This document shows positions 53,601-64,000 of a DNA stretch of 64,000 bases, piece after piece. The notes under the pieces were generated by a model. That model did not search any database, was not told where the DNA came from, and saw nothing but the letters and a program-made list of their open reading frames with translations. This DNA is from Lenzites betulinus (lineage: Eukaryota > Basidiomycota > Agaricomycetes > Polyporales > Polyporaceae), in contig JABYQU010000010.1 of assembly GCA_022264855.1 (NCBI GenBank), forward strand, positions 1 to 64,000, written 5' to 3'. A program made the translations under genes and the position numbers. Each line of letters begins with the position of its first letter. Position 1 is the first letter of the stretch.

Positions 53601-53824
53601 GGACACCTTGCGTGCGCTCGGCTTCCCCGGTTTGATGCTTAGAGCATTGATTGTAGCCTACGAGATATGAATCAACTAGTTCCCATAAATTTGCAGTCAG
53701 CACCTACATAATGTGTTCTCTTGTCCACCCTTTTTCCCTTCTTAGCTGACGGACCAGTACCCTCGGGAGGCGTGCCAGCTGCGCCTTGGCGAGAGCTCGA
53801 GGCACCTGATGCCTCCGGATCCAT
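50679..53824 (-). CDS. 906-residue protein with Asn/Asp runs, nine exons
   Basis: Exons close in phase throughout: 53824-53708, 53657-53517, 53459-53430, 53376-52963, 52911-52840, 52786-51969, 51916-51685, 51633-51238, 51179-50679. The N-terminal 240 residues are Pro/Tyr/Gln/Gly-rich (APYPVHGFYVNPPPRPPQ occurs twice in variant form). The middle has Asn runs and two repeats of DRHPYASRDGDNNDHDADGD, with Arg/Asp repeats (DRDDDERR). A helical stretch follows (LLEKWNQLATHMLERELQNQ, then EFQDRVLGSVKSLEKKLAKS). The C-terminal 400 residues are globular: LGFTGRNYRRMAELCPPLTK, SRPRLHRHKELFAHLRAVHM, SDDETDRD and GLWKNCYDSAWLGALKK. Proteins with this C-terminus recur in Agaricomycete genomes as unnamed families; I cannot assign a function. 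The gene appears intact. Confidence 0.75.
52265..52585. repeat. Trinucleotide and 60-bp tandem repeats within the 906-residue gene
   Basis: Two copies of a 69-bp block (GTTGTCGCCATCAGCATCAT start) at about 52325-52475 encode the repeated acidic peptide. GTT/GTC-rich trinucleotide tracts at 52485-52525 and 52555-52580 encode the Asn runs. These are in-frame and likely length-variable. Confidence 0.8.
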
Positions 53825-54180
53825 GTTGAAAGTCAATGTGATTTGTAACAAGCTCAGGGGGGTGGAAGTTATGAGGAGTAGATGCGAGTACTTTGGGGTG
53901 GTGGAGAGCAGAGGGTTAGGATGTCGAGCCGATGTCAAGCCCTCACCCGCCACTCCAAAATGCTCTTTGTTCGAGACAGAAAGAGGCTCACGTGCTTTGT
54001 CATTACATGGTTGTCGTCGGTCAACTCAGAATCACATTGGGCGGGGTGTAGGACGATAACCTGGTAGATGTTGAGAAGCATATCATTACAAATGAACAGG
54101 TACAAATTAAACAATGAATGTGCCGAGGTTCATCTACGAAAACGGATGTCAGGTGTAGAACTAGTGAGGTGACGCACAGC
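53825..54180. other. Spacer between the 906-residue gene and the SUN-domain gene
   Basis: Some 355 bases with no convincing frame. It should hold the promoter of the 906-residue gene, transcribed leftward from 53824. Confidence 0.3.
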
Positions 54181-55265
54181 TCACCTATGTTTGGCTTCTC
54201 CATACACTCGAACACCGCAGACCGTGGTCATGTTAGATCCCCAATTCCCGCTGAACTCCAGGACTATGACACCAAAGTCCATACCAGAGGCGACCACAGG
54301 GGCAGCCACATGGTAAGTCTGAAGGGGGAACGCGGCATGTATGTCGTACACGAAGTGCGCCAGAGGTAAGAACGCGTACTCCATGGAATGAGGGGGGCCT
54401 GGCGATATGACCTGCTCGGCTTCGGCACGGTAGTCACGTAGACGCGAAAGATACAAGTCAAGGTTGGTCTCGCCATCTACCAAACCCCAGGCAACAATCT
54501 GTCGCGGGGCTGAAGCATCGTTCGAGTGTGGTTGTGTACGTGCTTCGATCGCGATGTGTGTCGGGTGTACAAGCTGAGACAAGCGAATACCAACTTGGCC
54601 ATGGTCTTGCGCAAAACTCCAGCAAGCGAGAGGCTGATCGTGCTTTAGAATGTTGGCGGGGTCTTGGAGATCGTCTCGAGAAGAGAGTACCGAGGGCGAG
54701 GTAAGTCGAGGTACGACCTTCGCTCCCTTCGACGTGCTTGCGAAGTCATAGCGACTCACTGTGCTGTCTAAAGCGATACGCACAGCCTGCTGGACATAGT
54801 CTGCGATGTGAGGCGGCACTGATGCCGCGTCGTTCCGGTTCATCCAGGCGGATGTTGTGGTCGAACGAAATTCAGTGATCCTTGCCCACAGTATTGCGCC
54901 CGGGAAGACATTGAATCGCACATCGAGGGTCCCCGCGGTCATAGCCGATAGCAAAGCGATCAGGAGAGCGGCGAGGGTCCAAGTGAGCCACCCGCACACC
55001 AGGCGTTTGCACCAAGACGGTGCTGCGAGACTTGCAGAGGATCGCGTTCGAGAATCGGACTGGTGCACGGTAGATGTTTCATTCCCTGCTTGAGCGAGAG
55101 CACGAGATGAGAAATGGACCTGACGGCGACCTGCTTATTATTGTTGAGCCCGAGTAGCATGAGTGGAAGCATCACAACACATGACGTACTGTTGTCTGTG
55201 GCATGAGTCGTTGATGGCTCCTCGAAGTCAAACCTCGAGGGGTCGAACGGATTGTTGGGGGGCAT
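54181..55265 (-). CDS. SUN-domain protein with one membrane helix
   Basis: Two exons close in phase: 55265-55190 and 55130-54181, giving 341 residues. A short Ser/Thr-rich N-terminus is followed by one membrane helix (LVCGWLTWTLAALLIALLSA, about residues 65-90). The C-terminal 200 residues are a SUN domain: PLACWSFAQDHGQVGIRLSQ, LVHPTHIAIEARTQ, SAPRQIVAWGLVDGE and SGMDFGVIVLEFSGNWGS, then VCGVRVYGE. SUN proteins span the inner nuclear membrane, or the ER in Slp1-type members, and bind KASH partners in the lumen. Only a short region separates the membrane from the SUN domain, with no long coiled coil, which is more like the Slp1/mid-SUN or small paralogue types. The exact subtype is undecided. 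The gene looks intact. Confidence 0.85.
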
Positions 55266-55549
55266 TGGTATGAGGATGCTGTGGAAACAGTGTGGAAAGA
55301 GTGCAAGCTTGGAACTTGACGCAGACGCTTGAAGTCGGATTGCAAGGTTGTTTCAGTCACGTGCGGGATACCGGTGGGCGCTCAGCGCTCTGCACTCTGA
55401 CGTACTTTGAAGCTCATGCTATATAACATCGGTCCCTTACCACATGGAATGCGCTGGACGAGATGATGGAATTTAATTACATAGATAGAAATGTAGACTG
55501 GAGATATACACGACAGCACCACAAACCTAGACCGAAGCAAGACAGGTGT
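55266..55549. other. Spacer with presumed SUN-gene promoter
   Basis: Contains the upstream region of the SUN-domain gene. CTATATAACATC near 55418 is TATA-like on the plus strand. No gene. Confidence 0.3.
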
Positions 55550-56636
55550 CTATATCTGGGCCACTGTGAAGTATTAGATTGGGACTGTGCAAAATCGAGC
55601 AGAATAGAGGTAGACTTACTTGTCTTCTGTTTCTTGATGATCTGCTTCAAGCACCAGTGGGATTTGACCCAGGAGGGATGCTTCTTCTTAGGTGTGATGT
55701 ACAAGCGCCTACCATCGTCGCGGAGCTCCCCCTCGACGATCGGTTCCCAGTACGGCATCTTGCTTCCACTCATGGTCCAAAGCCACATCTGGGGCATGTC
55801 GACGCCAGCTACGTAGTTGCAAAAAATGTCCCCAAGCACGAGTTCAGGCCGATCAGAGAGTTCGGGGGGGCTGGCAAGAGGTGTGCGAGAGTGGCATTCC
55901 CAAAAGGGTGTCACGCAGTCCTCGGTGGTTGAAGATATTCTCTCCTTCCTTATGAAAGTCGGTCGCCCAGTCTTTATATGCGTCAGAAGACTTGGAAATG
56001 ACGAAAGACCATTTTTGACTTACCTTGGGGCCATACGGCGTCCACACTGCAGCGCCGCCCCGGTCCAAATCCTTTGTGGTGGAGGTGACGGTCGTGCCAA
56101 CACCTGACGTCTGAGATGCAGATCGTGCTCGTCGTGGAGTACGAGGTGGTGGTGTGGGTGTTGGAGGCTCTGGAGACGAGTCGGAGCTGTCGCGGGTGTC
56201 GGCAAGGGGAGCAGAAGGCAAACGAGCAAGAGCGGCTGAGGGTTGACGGGCTTTGCCCTTGCCTTTGGTGGACGATGTCGGATACCGCAAATCTTTGAAA
56301 TTGATGAACGGGTTGCCTGATTCTTGACTTTGGGCTCCGGACTTGTATGGCGTGCCACCAAGTGCTACAATACTCGAAGAGGATGCCATAGGCGTCTCAG
56401 CTGTTCGGCGTGATCCTTCGTCCTGGACGGGGTCAATTTCCATTTGGTCTTTCCTAACATCGTCCTCAAGGGCCTCCTTTCTTTGGCGTCGGAGACTAAA
56501 AGGGCGATCAGGCAATGAGCGACGCGATCAGGTCATTGAATGCCAACAGCCCTTCTTACATAGTTTTGACTTGCTTCCTGAACTGGCGCGTGATTGTGGG
56601 CTGCACGTCACGTATTCTCCACGGAGCCGATGGCAT
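55550..56636 (-). CDS. Unrecognised protein with Ser/Pro-rich N-terminus
   Basis: Exon 1 (56636-56560) and exon 2 (56495-56024) close in phase and give MPSAPWRIRDVQPTITRQF, a basic/acidic helix (LRRQRKEALEDDVRKDQMEI) and a Ser/Pro-rich region ending VWTPYGPK. The 3' part has convincing protein in one frame from about 55944 to 55609: ELVLGDIFCNYVAGVDMPQM, WLWTMSGSKMPYWEPIVEGE and LYITPKKKHPSWVKSHWCLK, then a short last exon to 55550. The link between them is ambiguous: the sequence right after exon 2 is also protein-like in another frame (SSDAYKDWATDFHKEG), so the intron at about 56023-55945 may be placed differently. The family is not recognised. Confidence 0.5.
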
Positions 56637-58089
56637 TCGAATGTCGAGATGGGTCACGCCGTTTGACTTTATCGGGGCGCTGTAGTGAAATTGGAACTTC
56701 GACGAACGGCGACGGAGGGGCGCCATGGGGATGCAAGCGGAGGGGAGTGGGGCGGCGGAGTGATCGAGGAGTGCTCTGGCGTGAGATGGGGTCGATAGTA
56801 GTTTGGAGGGGTTGAGGAGGATGGTTCCGGTACGGCTTCGTTTTATGTTGAGGCTGAATCAAACGCCGCCGCTTGACCCGAAGGATGATTCGGCATGAAT
56901 TTACGAAACAGATAGCCAAGGGCACCATGGTCTACTGTTTACTGCGAAGGCGGGTCAATAGAGCACGTTGGTGGTACATGGAGGTGAAAGATACGCAATT
57001 GAACAATCAACAAACAGCGCGATATCACAACGATCCACTGAAGCGGAGTAAATGGAGTGCTTTGAGAGCAATGGGGTGTAGTAACAGCCGATGGTGCTTC
57101 ATGATTTGCGAACTTCAAAAGTCGCTTTATGGGTCCCAATCATGTAAGCGGCGGATGTCGCCCGACAACAATAGCGCCGCATTGTAGCGCATTGTATGCA
57201 GGAGCCTATCATTAGACGCCAAGTTGGTTACTTGGGTTGTGACTTGAAGTACTTAGTACTGGCTGCGACTACTGGCACATATATAAATGATGGCTCTGGC
57301 TCCAAGGGGGTGCCATCTATCTAGGAAATCCCGTCATGCATGTCCTGTAAGTCTCAATAGCCCGAATCGTCTACACGCTTATTTGGCCTAAATTGACTAT
57401 ATTAGTTTCACCTCGCCATGCGACACGATTATATGTTCGGCGTTTGACACAGCGGATGATCAAGTATTTCGCAATGTGTCCGTTTTTTTGGTAGAGGTTT
57501 CTGAAGTATCCTCGCAATCGTCTCGTCAGTTCACTGCCAACATCTACTAGTTTCTCGTCCCCGGCTAACTTTGTGCCAAAATTTAGTGTTACTCTGTGTG
57601 TTCGAGGACGACAGGGAAACTGCAAGACTTCTATGCGTCAAGATGTGTCCGCAGAACCAAGAGTGTCGCTCACTTGTACGTGCACTACTCATTATGGAGA
57701 ACGCGAACATTAGCGTAACCTTTCGGGCGCCGTTTAGGACACTGAGGTTGTCGCCATACGTGCGGGATCGAGGCGGATTTACTTGGTTTTTTCCTACCCT
57801 GACCGTGTTGCAGACTTTGGGATGGTTTTGGAGCAATGGGAATCGGCACCTGCTACGGGCGCAGAGCCTGAAGTGACCGGACCAGAGGTGCCTAGCATCT
57901 ATGGTGTTGACACCCTTGCTATGATCACATTCTTGCGCGCTGAGTGCGACAAGGTGATGTATGATATGTACCGGTGCGATGATGAAGGTTGTATTTATGT
58001 CGGCGGGGTGATCGGAACACACGGGCTGCTGATGTGATGTGACAATTACTATGGTTGTACGATGGCGCTCGGGTTGCTCTGCATTTACC
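56637..58089. other. 1.45 kb with at most one doubtful coding stretch
   Basis: On the plus strand 57783-58037 has a somewhat protein-like frame (VADFGMVLEQWESAPATGAE, LAMITFLRAECDKVMYDMYR) ending at a TGA; upstream exons could not be joined. The rest has scattered short frames. TATATAAATG lies near 57281. Confidence 0.3.
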
Positions 58090-59688
58090 CTACAAATGCC
58101 AGTTCACCGCCATCTCTTCGAGCCCTGAGATGCTGACTCGGAGGGCAAACGCGCAGATGGCCATGGCAAGTGTAATGACCAGAGCCTGTACAGATGTTTG
58201 TTGGGCAGTTGTCAGAGAAGATGTATCCACAGTAGCGCACTAAAAGCTCACCCAGATCTTCAAGCTCTGTGACGTATTCTTCAGCCCTGAGTCGCTCGTA
58301 GAGCCCGTTTCTGCATCAAGGTTAGAAATCACATCCACAATAATCAGATCAGATGCATGTAACGCACTGCGTTCCTCCTCCGCTTTCCAAACAATGACAA
58401 CTGACAAGTCTGTCTCACTGCTTGACGTTAAGCCAGCTGCTATCAGGAACAGGTCGCTTTTGGCATCATAGCACGCCTGTTATGTTATGCGTAAGAGCCA
58501 CATTGACGATATCCATCCGATATGTATGAGAGCTTACCGCTAGTGCTTGGACAGAGCCCTCATCTATAAAATTATGTATCAGTATGGCGGCAGAAGGGGC
58601 GTGTAGCAAACATTTACCGGCCAGACGAAGGCTTTGCAGCTTCCGGCATTGAGTACGATCGATGTACCACACGTTGGCAGATCCAGTCGAGCTACCAGTA
58701 ATGATCGCATGACCTCCATGGGCAAACAGAACCGGAATAACACTCTTTGAAGAGTCGTGCTCGTCAGGGACTGTCACAAGACGAGTCCCAGCAACAAAAT
58801 CATGTATATCAAACCCGCTGGAGAGGGTTGATATTGCAATGAGACCCCCATCGGGCGACAGGCTTATACCTGACCTGAAGAATGACTCTACATGTCAGTG
58901 ATGCTGCGGAGAATGACGAATGAGGTGAGCATACACAAACTGCGTCTCTCCGATCGTGCGCACCACGTTCCAAGTCTCTGTCTCAATCACGCTATGATAT
59001 GCGACACAATAAGTTTGACAACCCTGAGGGCTTATGCATTAACTGACCGTACGCCCTGGAACATATATGATATGACGAGGAAGTCGACCTTGTTAGAACC
59101 GGCTTGATCAAGCCATTGGATTCCCGTGACGAGGACTTCCTCTGTTCCTTGAGCCGGCGGATCGATTTCTTCGGCGGGATCAGATAACACTACATATGAG
59201 ATTCATCGTCAGTACAAGCCCCACACGGGCGATGTTTCTGCCTTACCGTCGCGGTTTCTCCAGAGGAATACCTCACGGTGGGCTCCGGATGCCAGGTATT
59301 TGCGATTATAAGATAGATGTTCAACAGGATATGCATGACACCATTTTCCGTGAACTTTCAGCTCGCCCTATGAGTCACAGATGTCAACGTTCCTACCAGT
59401 ATACACCAAATACCCCACGCCACTCACATTCTCGGTATCCACAGTCGCAGTAGCGATAGTGCCGTCACCAAGCCCACAGACAAATTCGAGGTCGGCAGGC
59501 CATGTTATCGATAATATAGGGGCTGCAGCTTGGTACGAGTAAAGCAGGGTGCCGGACGAGACTTCCCATATACACATTTTGCCCTCTAGATCGGCCGTCG
59601 CCAGGAGTGTACTGTTCGGAGAAAAGGAGACTTGGCTTATTCCACCAGTCTGATGCCCTGACAACTTGTGCTCTCGACGGTATCGCAT
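58090..59688 (-). CDS. WD40-repeat protein with C-terminal membrane anchor
   Basis: Nine exons close in phase: 59688-59428, 59367-59247, 59189-59048, 58991-58935, 58874-58618, 58563-58538, 58476-58368, 58310-58252, 58185-58090, giving 375 residues. WD40-type blades are visible: HKLSGHQTGGISQVSFSPNS with LEGKMCIWEVSSGTLL, LSYNRKYLASGAHREVFLWR, SGISLSPDGGLIAISTLSSG, and HAIITGSSTGSANVWYID. Only about five to six blades can be counted, fewer than the usual seven, so some are degenerate. The last exon encodes a hydrophobic helix, ALVITLAMAICAFALRVSIS, that would anchor the propeller in a membrane. The partner or substrate is unknown. Small introns (about 45-66 nt) and one 26-nt exon are notable. 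Confidence 0.75.
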
Positions 59689-61115
59689 GGTGGGCTTGAT
59701 TGGTAGCAGCAGTGATAAATGTTACCGCTACCAAGAGGTGGGTCTTTGTAGTTAAGTGACTTTCCGTCTGCGGCGCTTAGGCAGCCCGATTCCCACAATC
59801 TACTGGGAGAGCGCATCGGCGTGTCACTCAATATTTATTCAATATTGGTGCACCTCAGCCATCTTTTAGTTCTCTGGAGGCAGGTCTGTCAGCCTGCCCC
59901 TCCGAGTCGTTCGCATGGACAGACCTGCCACACGCGCGACACACGACTAGATCCCCCTAATCTCTCGCCACCCCTAGTGTGCAGACGATACATGTGAGAT
60001 CGCACATTATTATTATATATGTGTGCACGTCTGCTTTCGAATCTGCCTTCCACAATCGATAACTGGTGATCCGGAGGCCGAAAATAAGTAGATCCATACA
60101 CTGCGTTAAATGTCACGAGTAGTCAACTATGCAGCATCGTCTCGGGCACATACATACGTGACTCCGCGCTAAGCTCCAAGCTGTAGCGCCTGTGTGCGGT
60201 GCGCGCGATCAGTATGGACTCAACGTAACAAACCTGTGGGACAATCAGTCTGAGCAGGAGTGTGAGTGCTGAGGAAGGCGGACGGGATGGCTGAGCACGG
60301 ATGTACCCAAGGGGGGATGTCCTGGCCCAGTGCGCCAAGCGCTGCGTGCGCGCCCTTGCGCGCCCTTGGTCAATACTCGGGGTAGCGTAGAGGCGTCAAG
60401 TGATAGCTTCCGTAGCTGTGGCCATGGGCCATTGCGAGCCTGAAGATGTTGACCCTATTGGCAACACAGTACTAGTAGACGTTGTGGAGTGAGTCGGGGT
60501 GGGCTCGTTGTAGTAGAAGGGGCGATAGATGCAGAGAAAAGCGACAAGAGTGGAGGAGCGCGGTGAAACTTGCAGTGGGACGTGGCGTGTCTGGCCGCTC
60601 TTGACAAGGCGCGCGAGCAGCCGGCGCACCAGTACTAGAAGTGTCCATGTGAAGCATGCGCGAGCAGGTTAAGTAGGAGTATGTGCTTACGTCCGCGTCA
60701 AGCAGCGACCCAGAGCGGGAGTCTTCCGAGCGCAGCGACGCAATTCTGGGCGCAGTCGATGGAAAACGTGCATGTGCAAGTCGAGTAAGGAGGACAGCAG
60801 GAAAGCGTCAAAGGGGATATAGCAGCGAGTCGGAGCATAGGAGGGCGATGAGAGGTGCGGAGAAGGCGCGTGTCGCTGTTCTTCGTGTTTCTGTTTGAAT
60901 TGAAGGCGGTAGAGTGTGTGGAGATGGGCATCAGCAAGGCGATGGTGTGCGGGAGGCGGAGGCAGCGAGACGTGTGGGGAGGGCATGTTTCGCCGTCGTT
61001 TGCGTCGTTCTTTGCATTGAAAGGCGGCGGGGGGTGTAAGTAGGCGGGCATAAAGGTCAAAGAAAATGGCAATACAAGCACCCAGAGCGTACATAAAAAT
61101 GAGTACCCAATGGCG
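59689..61115. other. 1.4 kb without a supported gene
   Basis: Open frames near 60683-60898 (plus) and 60687-61094 (minus) are Ser/Arg/Cys-rich and not convincing. The upstream region of the WD40 gene is at the left end. TATTATTATATATGTG lies near 60008. Confidence 0.3.
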
Positions 61116-61833
61116 CTAGTGTCGGATTTGTGCGCGCTGCTCTTTGTGTCTATAGGTGGAGGGAAGTGTTACTGCGGCGAGCAGTGGAGGACGTGAGACG
61201 TTGAGGACATACGAACATGGCGTAGAGGGCAGCAGGGTGGCGAGGCTTGCGGGGGCGTGGGTTGTGAGTACGTCCACAATGAGCCATTGGTATTCGCGAG
61301 CTGCAGGAGGCAGGAGGCCAGAGAGACGCACACGAGGCCGGCCTCCGTCGTTCTTCATTGGCAGGAAAGGTGAAGGTGAGTATGTACATCGGATGGCCTG
61401 GGGATTATGTCAGTTGTAGCAGACGGACGAGAAAGGTCAAAGATTCTCACCGGGGGGCCGTGCGGGCGAGAATCCAGGGAATCCTCGCGCTCCCGATCTT
61501 CATGCGCTTGCCAGCGCCGTATTTTGGCGGGTCAAGGTTGCCAATATTTGGGTTCTGCGCGCGAATGCGACGGCGAGAGAGTGTGTGTAGGGTTTGCTCG
61601 GTATATGTCGAGTTGTGAGTCAGCAGCGAGCCGGGAAAGGCAGATCGGTGGGTAAACGACTTCTGTTCAAGCTTGAAGCTTGAAGGCTTGAGTTCAGTTC
61701 CTTGCCCCGGATGTTCTCCGCCTCGGGTGAAAGCTGCTAAAATGGAGAGAAAGTTACTGTCAGGATCTATTGATGCTAAAGCCGCCGTATCACCGTGAGG
61801 CATGCGCGCTGAGCGCTGAGCGCGCGTGAGCAT
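61116..61833 (-). CDS. Two coding-like blocks, unresolved gene
   Basis: Block 1 (about 61833-61451) reads MPHGDTAALASIDPDSNFLS, SSFKLEQKSFTHRSAFPGSL and IRAQNPNIGNLDPPKYGAGK and ends at a GTGAGA donor. Block 2 (61358-61116) reads MKNDGGRPRVRLSGLLPPAA, REYQWLIVDVLTTHAPASLA and then PLLAAVTLPSTYRHKEQ, with a TAG. Both are protein-like, but the phases do not join with the obvious CCCCAG acceptor at 61398, so they may be parts of a gene with an unseen exon or two separate short genes. The family is not recognised. Confidence 0.35.
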
Positions 61834-62058
61834 GAACAGCGCTCACATGTGATCTGACGCATGTGGCATACTGATGAGTCGGCGTGGAAGTTGAACACGG
61901 TGAACTTTTACATATTGCGGACATTTTACGGCGCTGGTCCTCGTATATAACACTAGCATAAACAATATAGATTAGTCGCACGCGGCAGCCTGCTCCCTAC
62001 TTCGAATATTCCTCAGTCCAGCATCGAATAGTCAATTCATTTGAGGCAACTACTGAGA

Positions 62059-63607
62059 CTATGCCGAAGCGGGGCAAAACTCCGACCATGTACTAAACAT
62101 ATCCACGCCGGACAGCCATCGCTCCCTACCAGAGCGAGCAAACTCGCATCCCGCAGCCTCAAACCTCTTCTGAGAGCGGAATCCACATTCAACCCACCTA
62201 AATAGTCCACCGGCAGAATACTGGGTGAGTGAGTAACGAGCTTCGTGAGGTTGAATGGTGGTGTTCGAGTGCCGAATGAGTGCAGATGGGATCAGGATGG
62301 TAGCCCCGGGAGGAAACTCGATGATCAGCTGGGCATCCCATAAGATGATGTGCCCGCCAAGTGTAGGATTGTAGTCGCCGAGCGCTGTGACTGCACACCA
62401 CCAGAGTCTCAGAGTAGTAGGCGTGTAGCCGGGGCGCGTAGACACGAAAGACGGCTGAGAGATTTTATGAGCACTTTGCCTATGACGCGTCGGTGCCCGA
62501 GTTGCACTTCGCACTCACAGTCTCCAAAACCAGCAATTCTTTGAATTGAAGGATTGCTGAGCAAATCGTCCCGGACAGTCTCTTTTATCTTGTCGCCGGA
62601 ATAGGAAATGTTGGTAGGCTCCTGATAAAGCCACCGGTCAGTAGCTGCGGTGCCACCGGCGGGTATGAAACCACACCGTCTGGCCACCTCCATACGAGAT
62701 CCCGCTTGCGAAGACTGCAAAGCGACCTCGGCGATGCTTCAGCTCCACACCACCGTCACCATACAGTTTCCCCTGTGCTTCCTCCAAGACCTTCTGCGCC
62801 TCTGCCATGACTCCGGACCATTCCTCGTCTTTTGGAGTCCCTGCACAGACGGCAAATATAACACCGTCGTTATCCAGCAAGGGCATCACATCTCTAAAGT
62901 TGAGTGTCAATATGCGGCAATGCGGAGACGGTGTTTCCACGAACCTGCCGTTCCATGGGACGTAACGCAAACCCAATGCGATTGCAGCGTCTTTATCCAG
63001 CGGAGCACGGTCGCTCGGCTTCTCCTTCTGCAGGCGCCCAATGAAGGCATTGGGAGTAACAGGGAGACCACCAGCTCCGGCGGCACCGTCGCGCTTGGAC
63101 GTCGGAGATGTGCCACGGATACTACCCATCCCTGTATGGACAGGAATCCCCTGTTTTCGGTACTTCTCTGCAACGCGTTGGCGCTTGAGCAAATTACCGG
63201 TGGCGCCTAGTGCGTTGAGCTTCGCGCTCTTCTTCGCTTTAGATCTGTCCTTGGAACGACGCTTTTCAATACCATGCGTGTCTTGTGTGAGCTTATGCTT
63301 CTCTCCTGATGGACGGAAGCTTGAGGCAGCTAAAAATCACATTAGCACTGTAGACTTGAAGTTCGAGGCCATCTCACAACATACTTGACAAAAGAGACCC
63401 GTGAACATGCCCATTGCTGGGTGCGCTATTGAGCTCTCCAACAGTGGGCTTTCCGGTTTGCGCCAAGTCACGATCGTGGACAGCGAAGCCATGTGCATTC
63501 TCCACTTGTGAGGGCCTCTGTACCCACCCTGACGAGCAGGAGTTCGACTCCGCTGAAGCATGGTTAGTGCTATGCAATATAGTACAAGTTTGGTACGCAA
63601 CGTACAC
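62059..63607 (-). pseudogene. 2OG-Fe(II) dioxygenase-like protein (possibly TET/JBP-related), inactivated by an internal deletion
   Basis: Exons in phase: about 63607 to 63386 (uncertain), 63329-62930, 62893-62677, 62621-62519, then from 62454. They follow a family repeated in Agaricomycete genomes: basic N-terminus, LRYVPWNGR, DVMPLLDNDGVIFAVCAGTP, GVELKHRRGRFAVFASGISY with GGGQ, DDLLSNPSIQRIAGFGD, and VYAPRLHAYYSETL. The frame is then lost. Past about 62400 the expected C-terminal half continues in another frame: AVTALGDYNPTLGGHIILWD, IEFPPGATILIPSALIRHSN, EARYSLTQYSAGGLFRWVEC. The segment between YYSETL and W-C-A-V-T-A-L-G, which carries the iron-binding H-x-D pair in relatives, is missing. 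The distal His (in RHSN) and the R of EARYS remain. Assignment to the TET/JBP group of nucleic-acid dioxygenases is from remembered family features and needs a search. The copy should be inactive. Confidence 0.65.
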
Positions 63608-63659
63608 GGCGACTCGGCAGGCGGCTTAGCATGTGTGCTGCTGAACGCTGCATCGAATA

Positions 63660-63955
63660 CTAGATGCAATGCGGACGGAGCACTATTAGTATCTTCAGAA
63701 TTAGTACTCGGACGCTATTACACGACGTACGTAGCGACCCAGTAGGTGGACAGGCGCGCGTCCAGCTGGGCCCTGTACGTAAGTCCTCCAGCGGAATGGC
63801 ATCCGCCACTGCCGTATCGTGCTTGGAAAAGTCGATGCAGTCGCCTTCGTCGTCCAGAGTCGATAGGGCGCGTACTGCCGCATCGGCGGCCTTTTGAAAG
63901 AGACTGCCGAGGTCTAGACATGCGGATGCCTGAACGCATGCGCCAATGCTTGACC
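63660..63955 (-). CDS. 3' part of a gene that continues beyond the window
   Basis: After an acceptor TTTTACAG at about 63956 the frame reads GSSIGACVQASACLDLGSLF, QKAADAAVRALSTLDDEGDC and HDTAVADAIPLEDL, then about 30 less typical residues to a TAG at 63660. The first 65 residues are convincing; the true exon may end at a GTACAG donor near 63783. It is not recognised. It could be the 5' neighbour of, or an upstream exon of, the adjacent dioxygenase-like gene, since both are on the minus strand, but no phase-closing splice was found. Confidence 0.4.
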
Positions 63956-64000
63956 CTGTAAAATGGCAAGTGAGGTATGATATTTTGTTGAAGTCGATGT

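Overview
The window is from a filamentous basidiomycete, almost certainly an Agaricomycete and plausibly a polypore-type wood decayer. The reasons are genes cut by many introns of about 45-60 nt with GT-AG ends, a secreted copper-radical (glyoxal-type) oxidase, Ty3/gypsy and Plavaka-type CACTA transposons of the kind frequent in these fungi, an Atg29 homologue and a Ddi1 homologue. This is inference from gene content; no rRNA or tRNA gene was found.

Layout. 1-7 kb: decayed Ty3/gypsy pol on the minus strand facing a plus-strand zinc-cluster-type gene, both full of frame breaks. 8.6-17.7 kb: a repeat-dominated region with two arrays of short palindromes (8.64-9.62 and 11.40-11.87 kb) flanking an intact BAH-PHD-type gene, then a second palindrome family centred on CACCTG (12.2-17.7 kb) around gene fragments, including a 3' fragment of PCNA. 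18.8-22.2 kb: Plavaka/Tnp2-like transposase copy 1 (plus). 22.2-26 kb: minisatellites, a 438-bp inverted-repeat element packed with hairpins, another inverted-repeat element and a third palindrome family. 26.5-33.4 kb: an ordinary gene island, all minus strand: truncated gene, ddi1, atg29, glyoxal oxidase-like. 34-36.7 kb: poor in genes, with a minisatellite. 36.8-41.0 kb: a second, diverged but complete Plavaka-type transposase gene (minus), 166 bp from a host-type coiled-coil/TM gene. 45.5-49.2 kb: small genes with coiled-coil character. 50.7-59.7 kb: a 9-exon gene with Asn/Asp runs, a SUN-domain protein, an unrecognised gene and a WD40 protein with a C-terminal membrane anchor. 62-64 kb: a 2OG-Fe(II)-dioxygenase-like gene inactivated by an internal deletion, and the end of a gene that leaves the window.

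The most unusual feature is the palindromes. At least five unrelated families of short, nearly perfect palindromes or inverted repeats lie within 18 kb, several as ladders with fixed spacing (about 100, 140, 55 and 50 bp). I know no named element that explains them.

Exon structures were worked out by hand from splice signals and reading phase. Where all phases closed, the coordinates are given; where they did not, this is stated.
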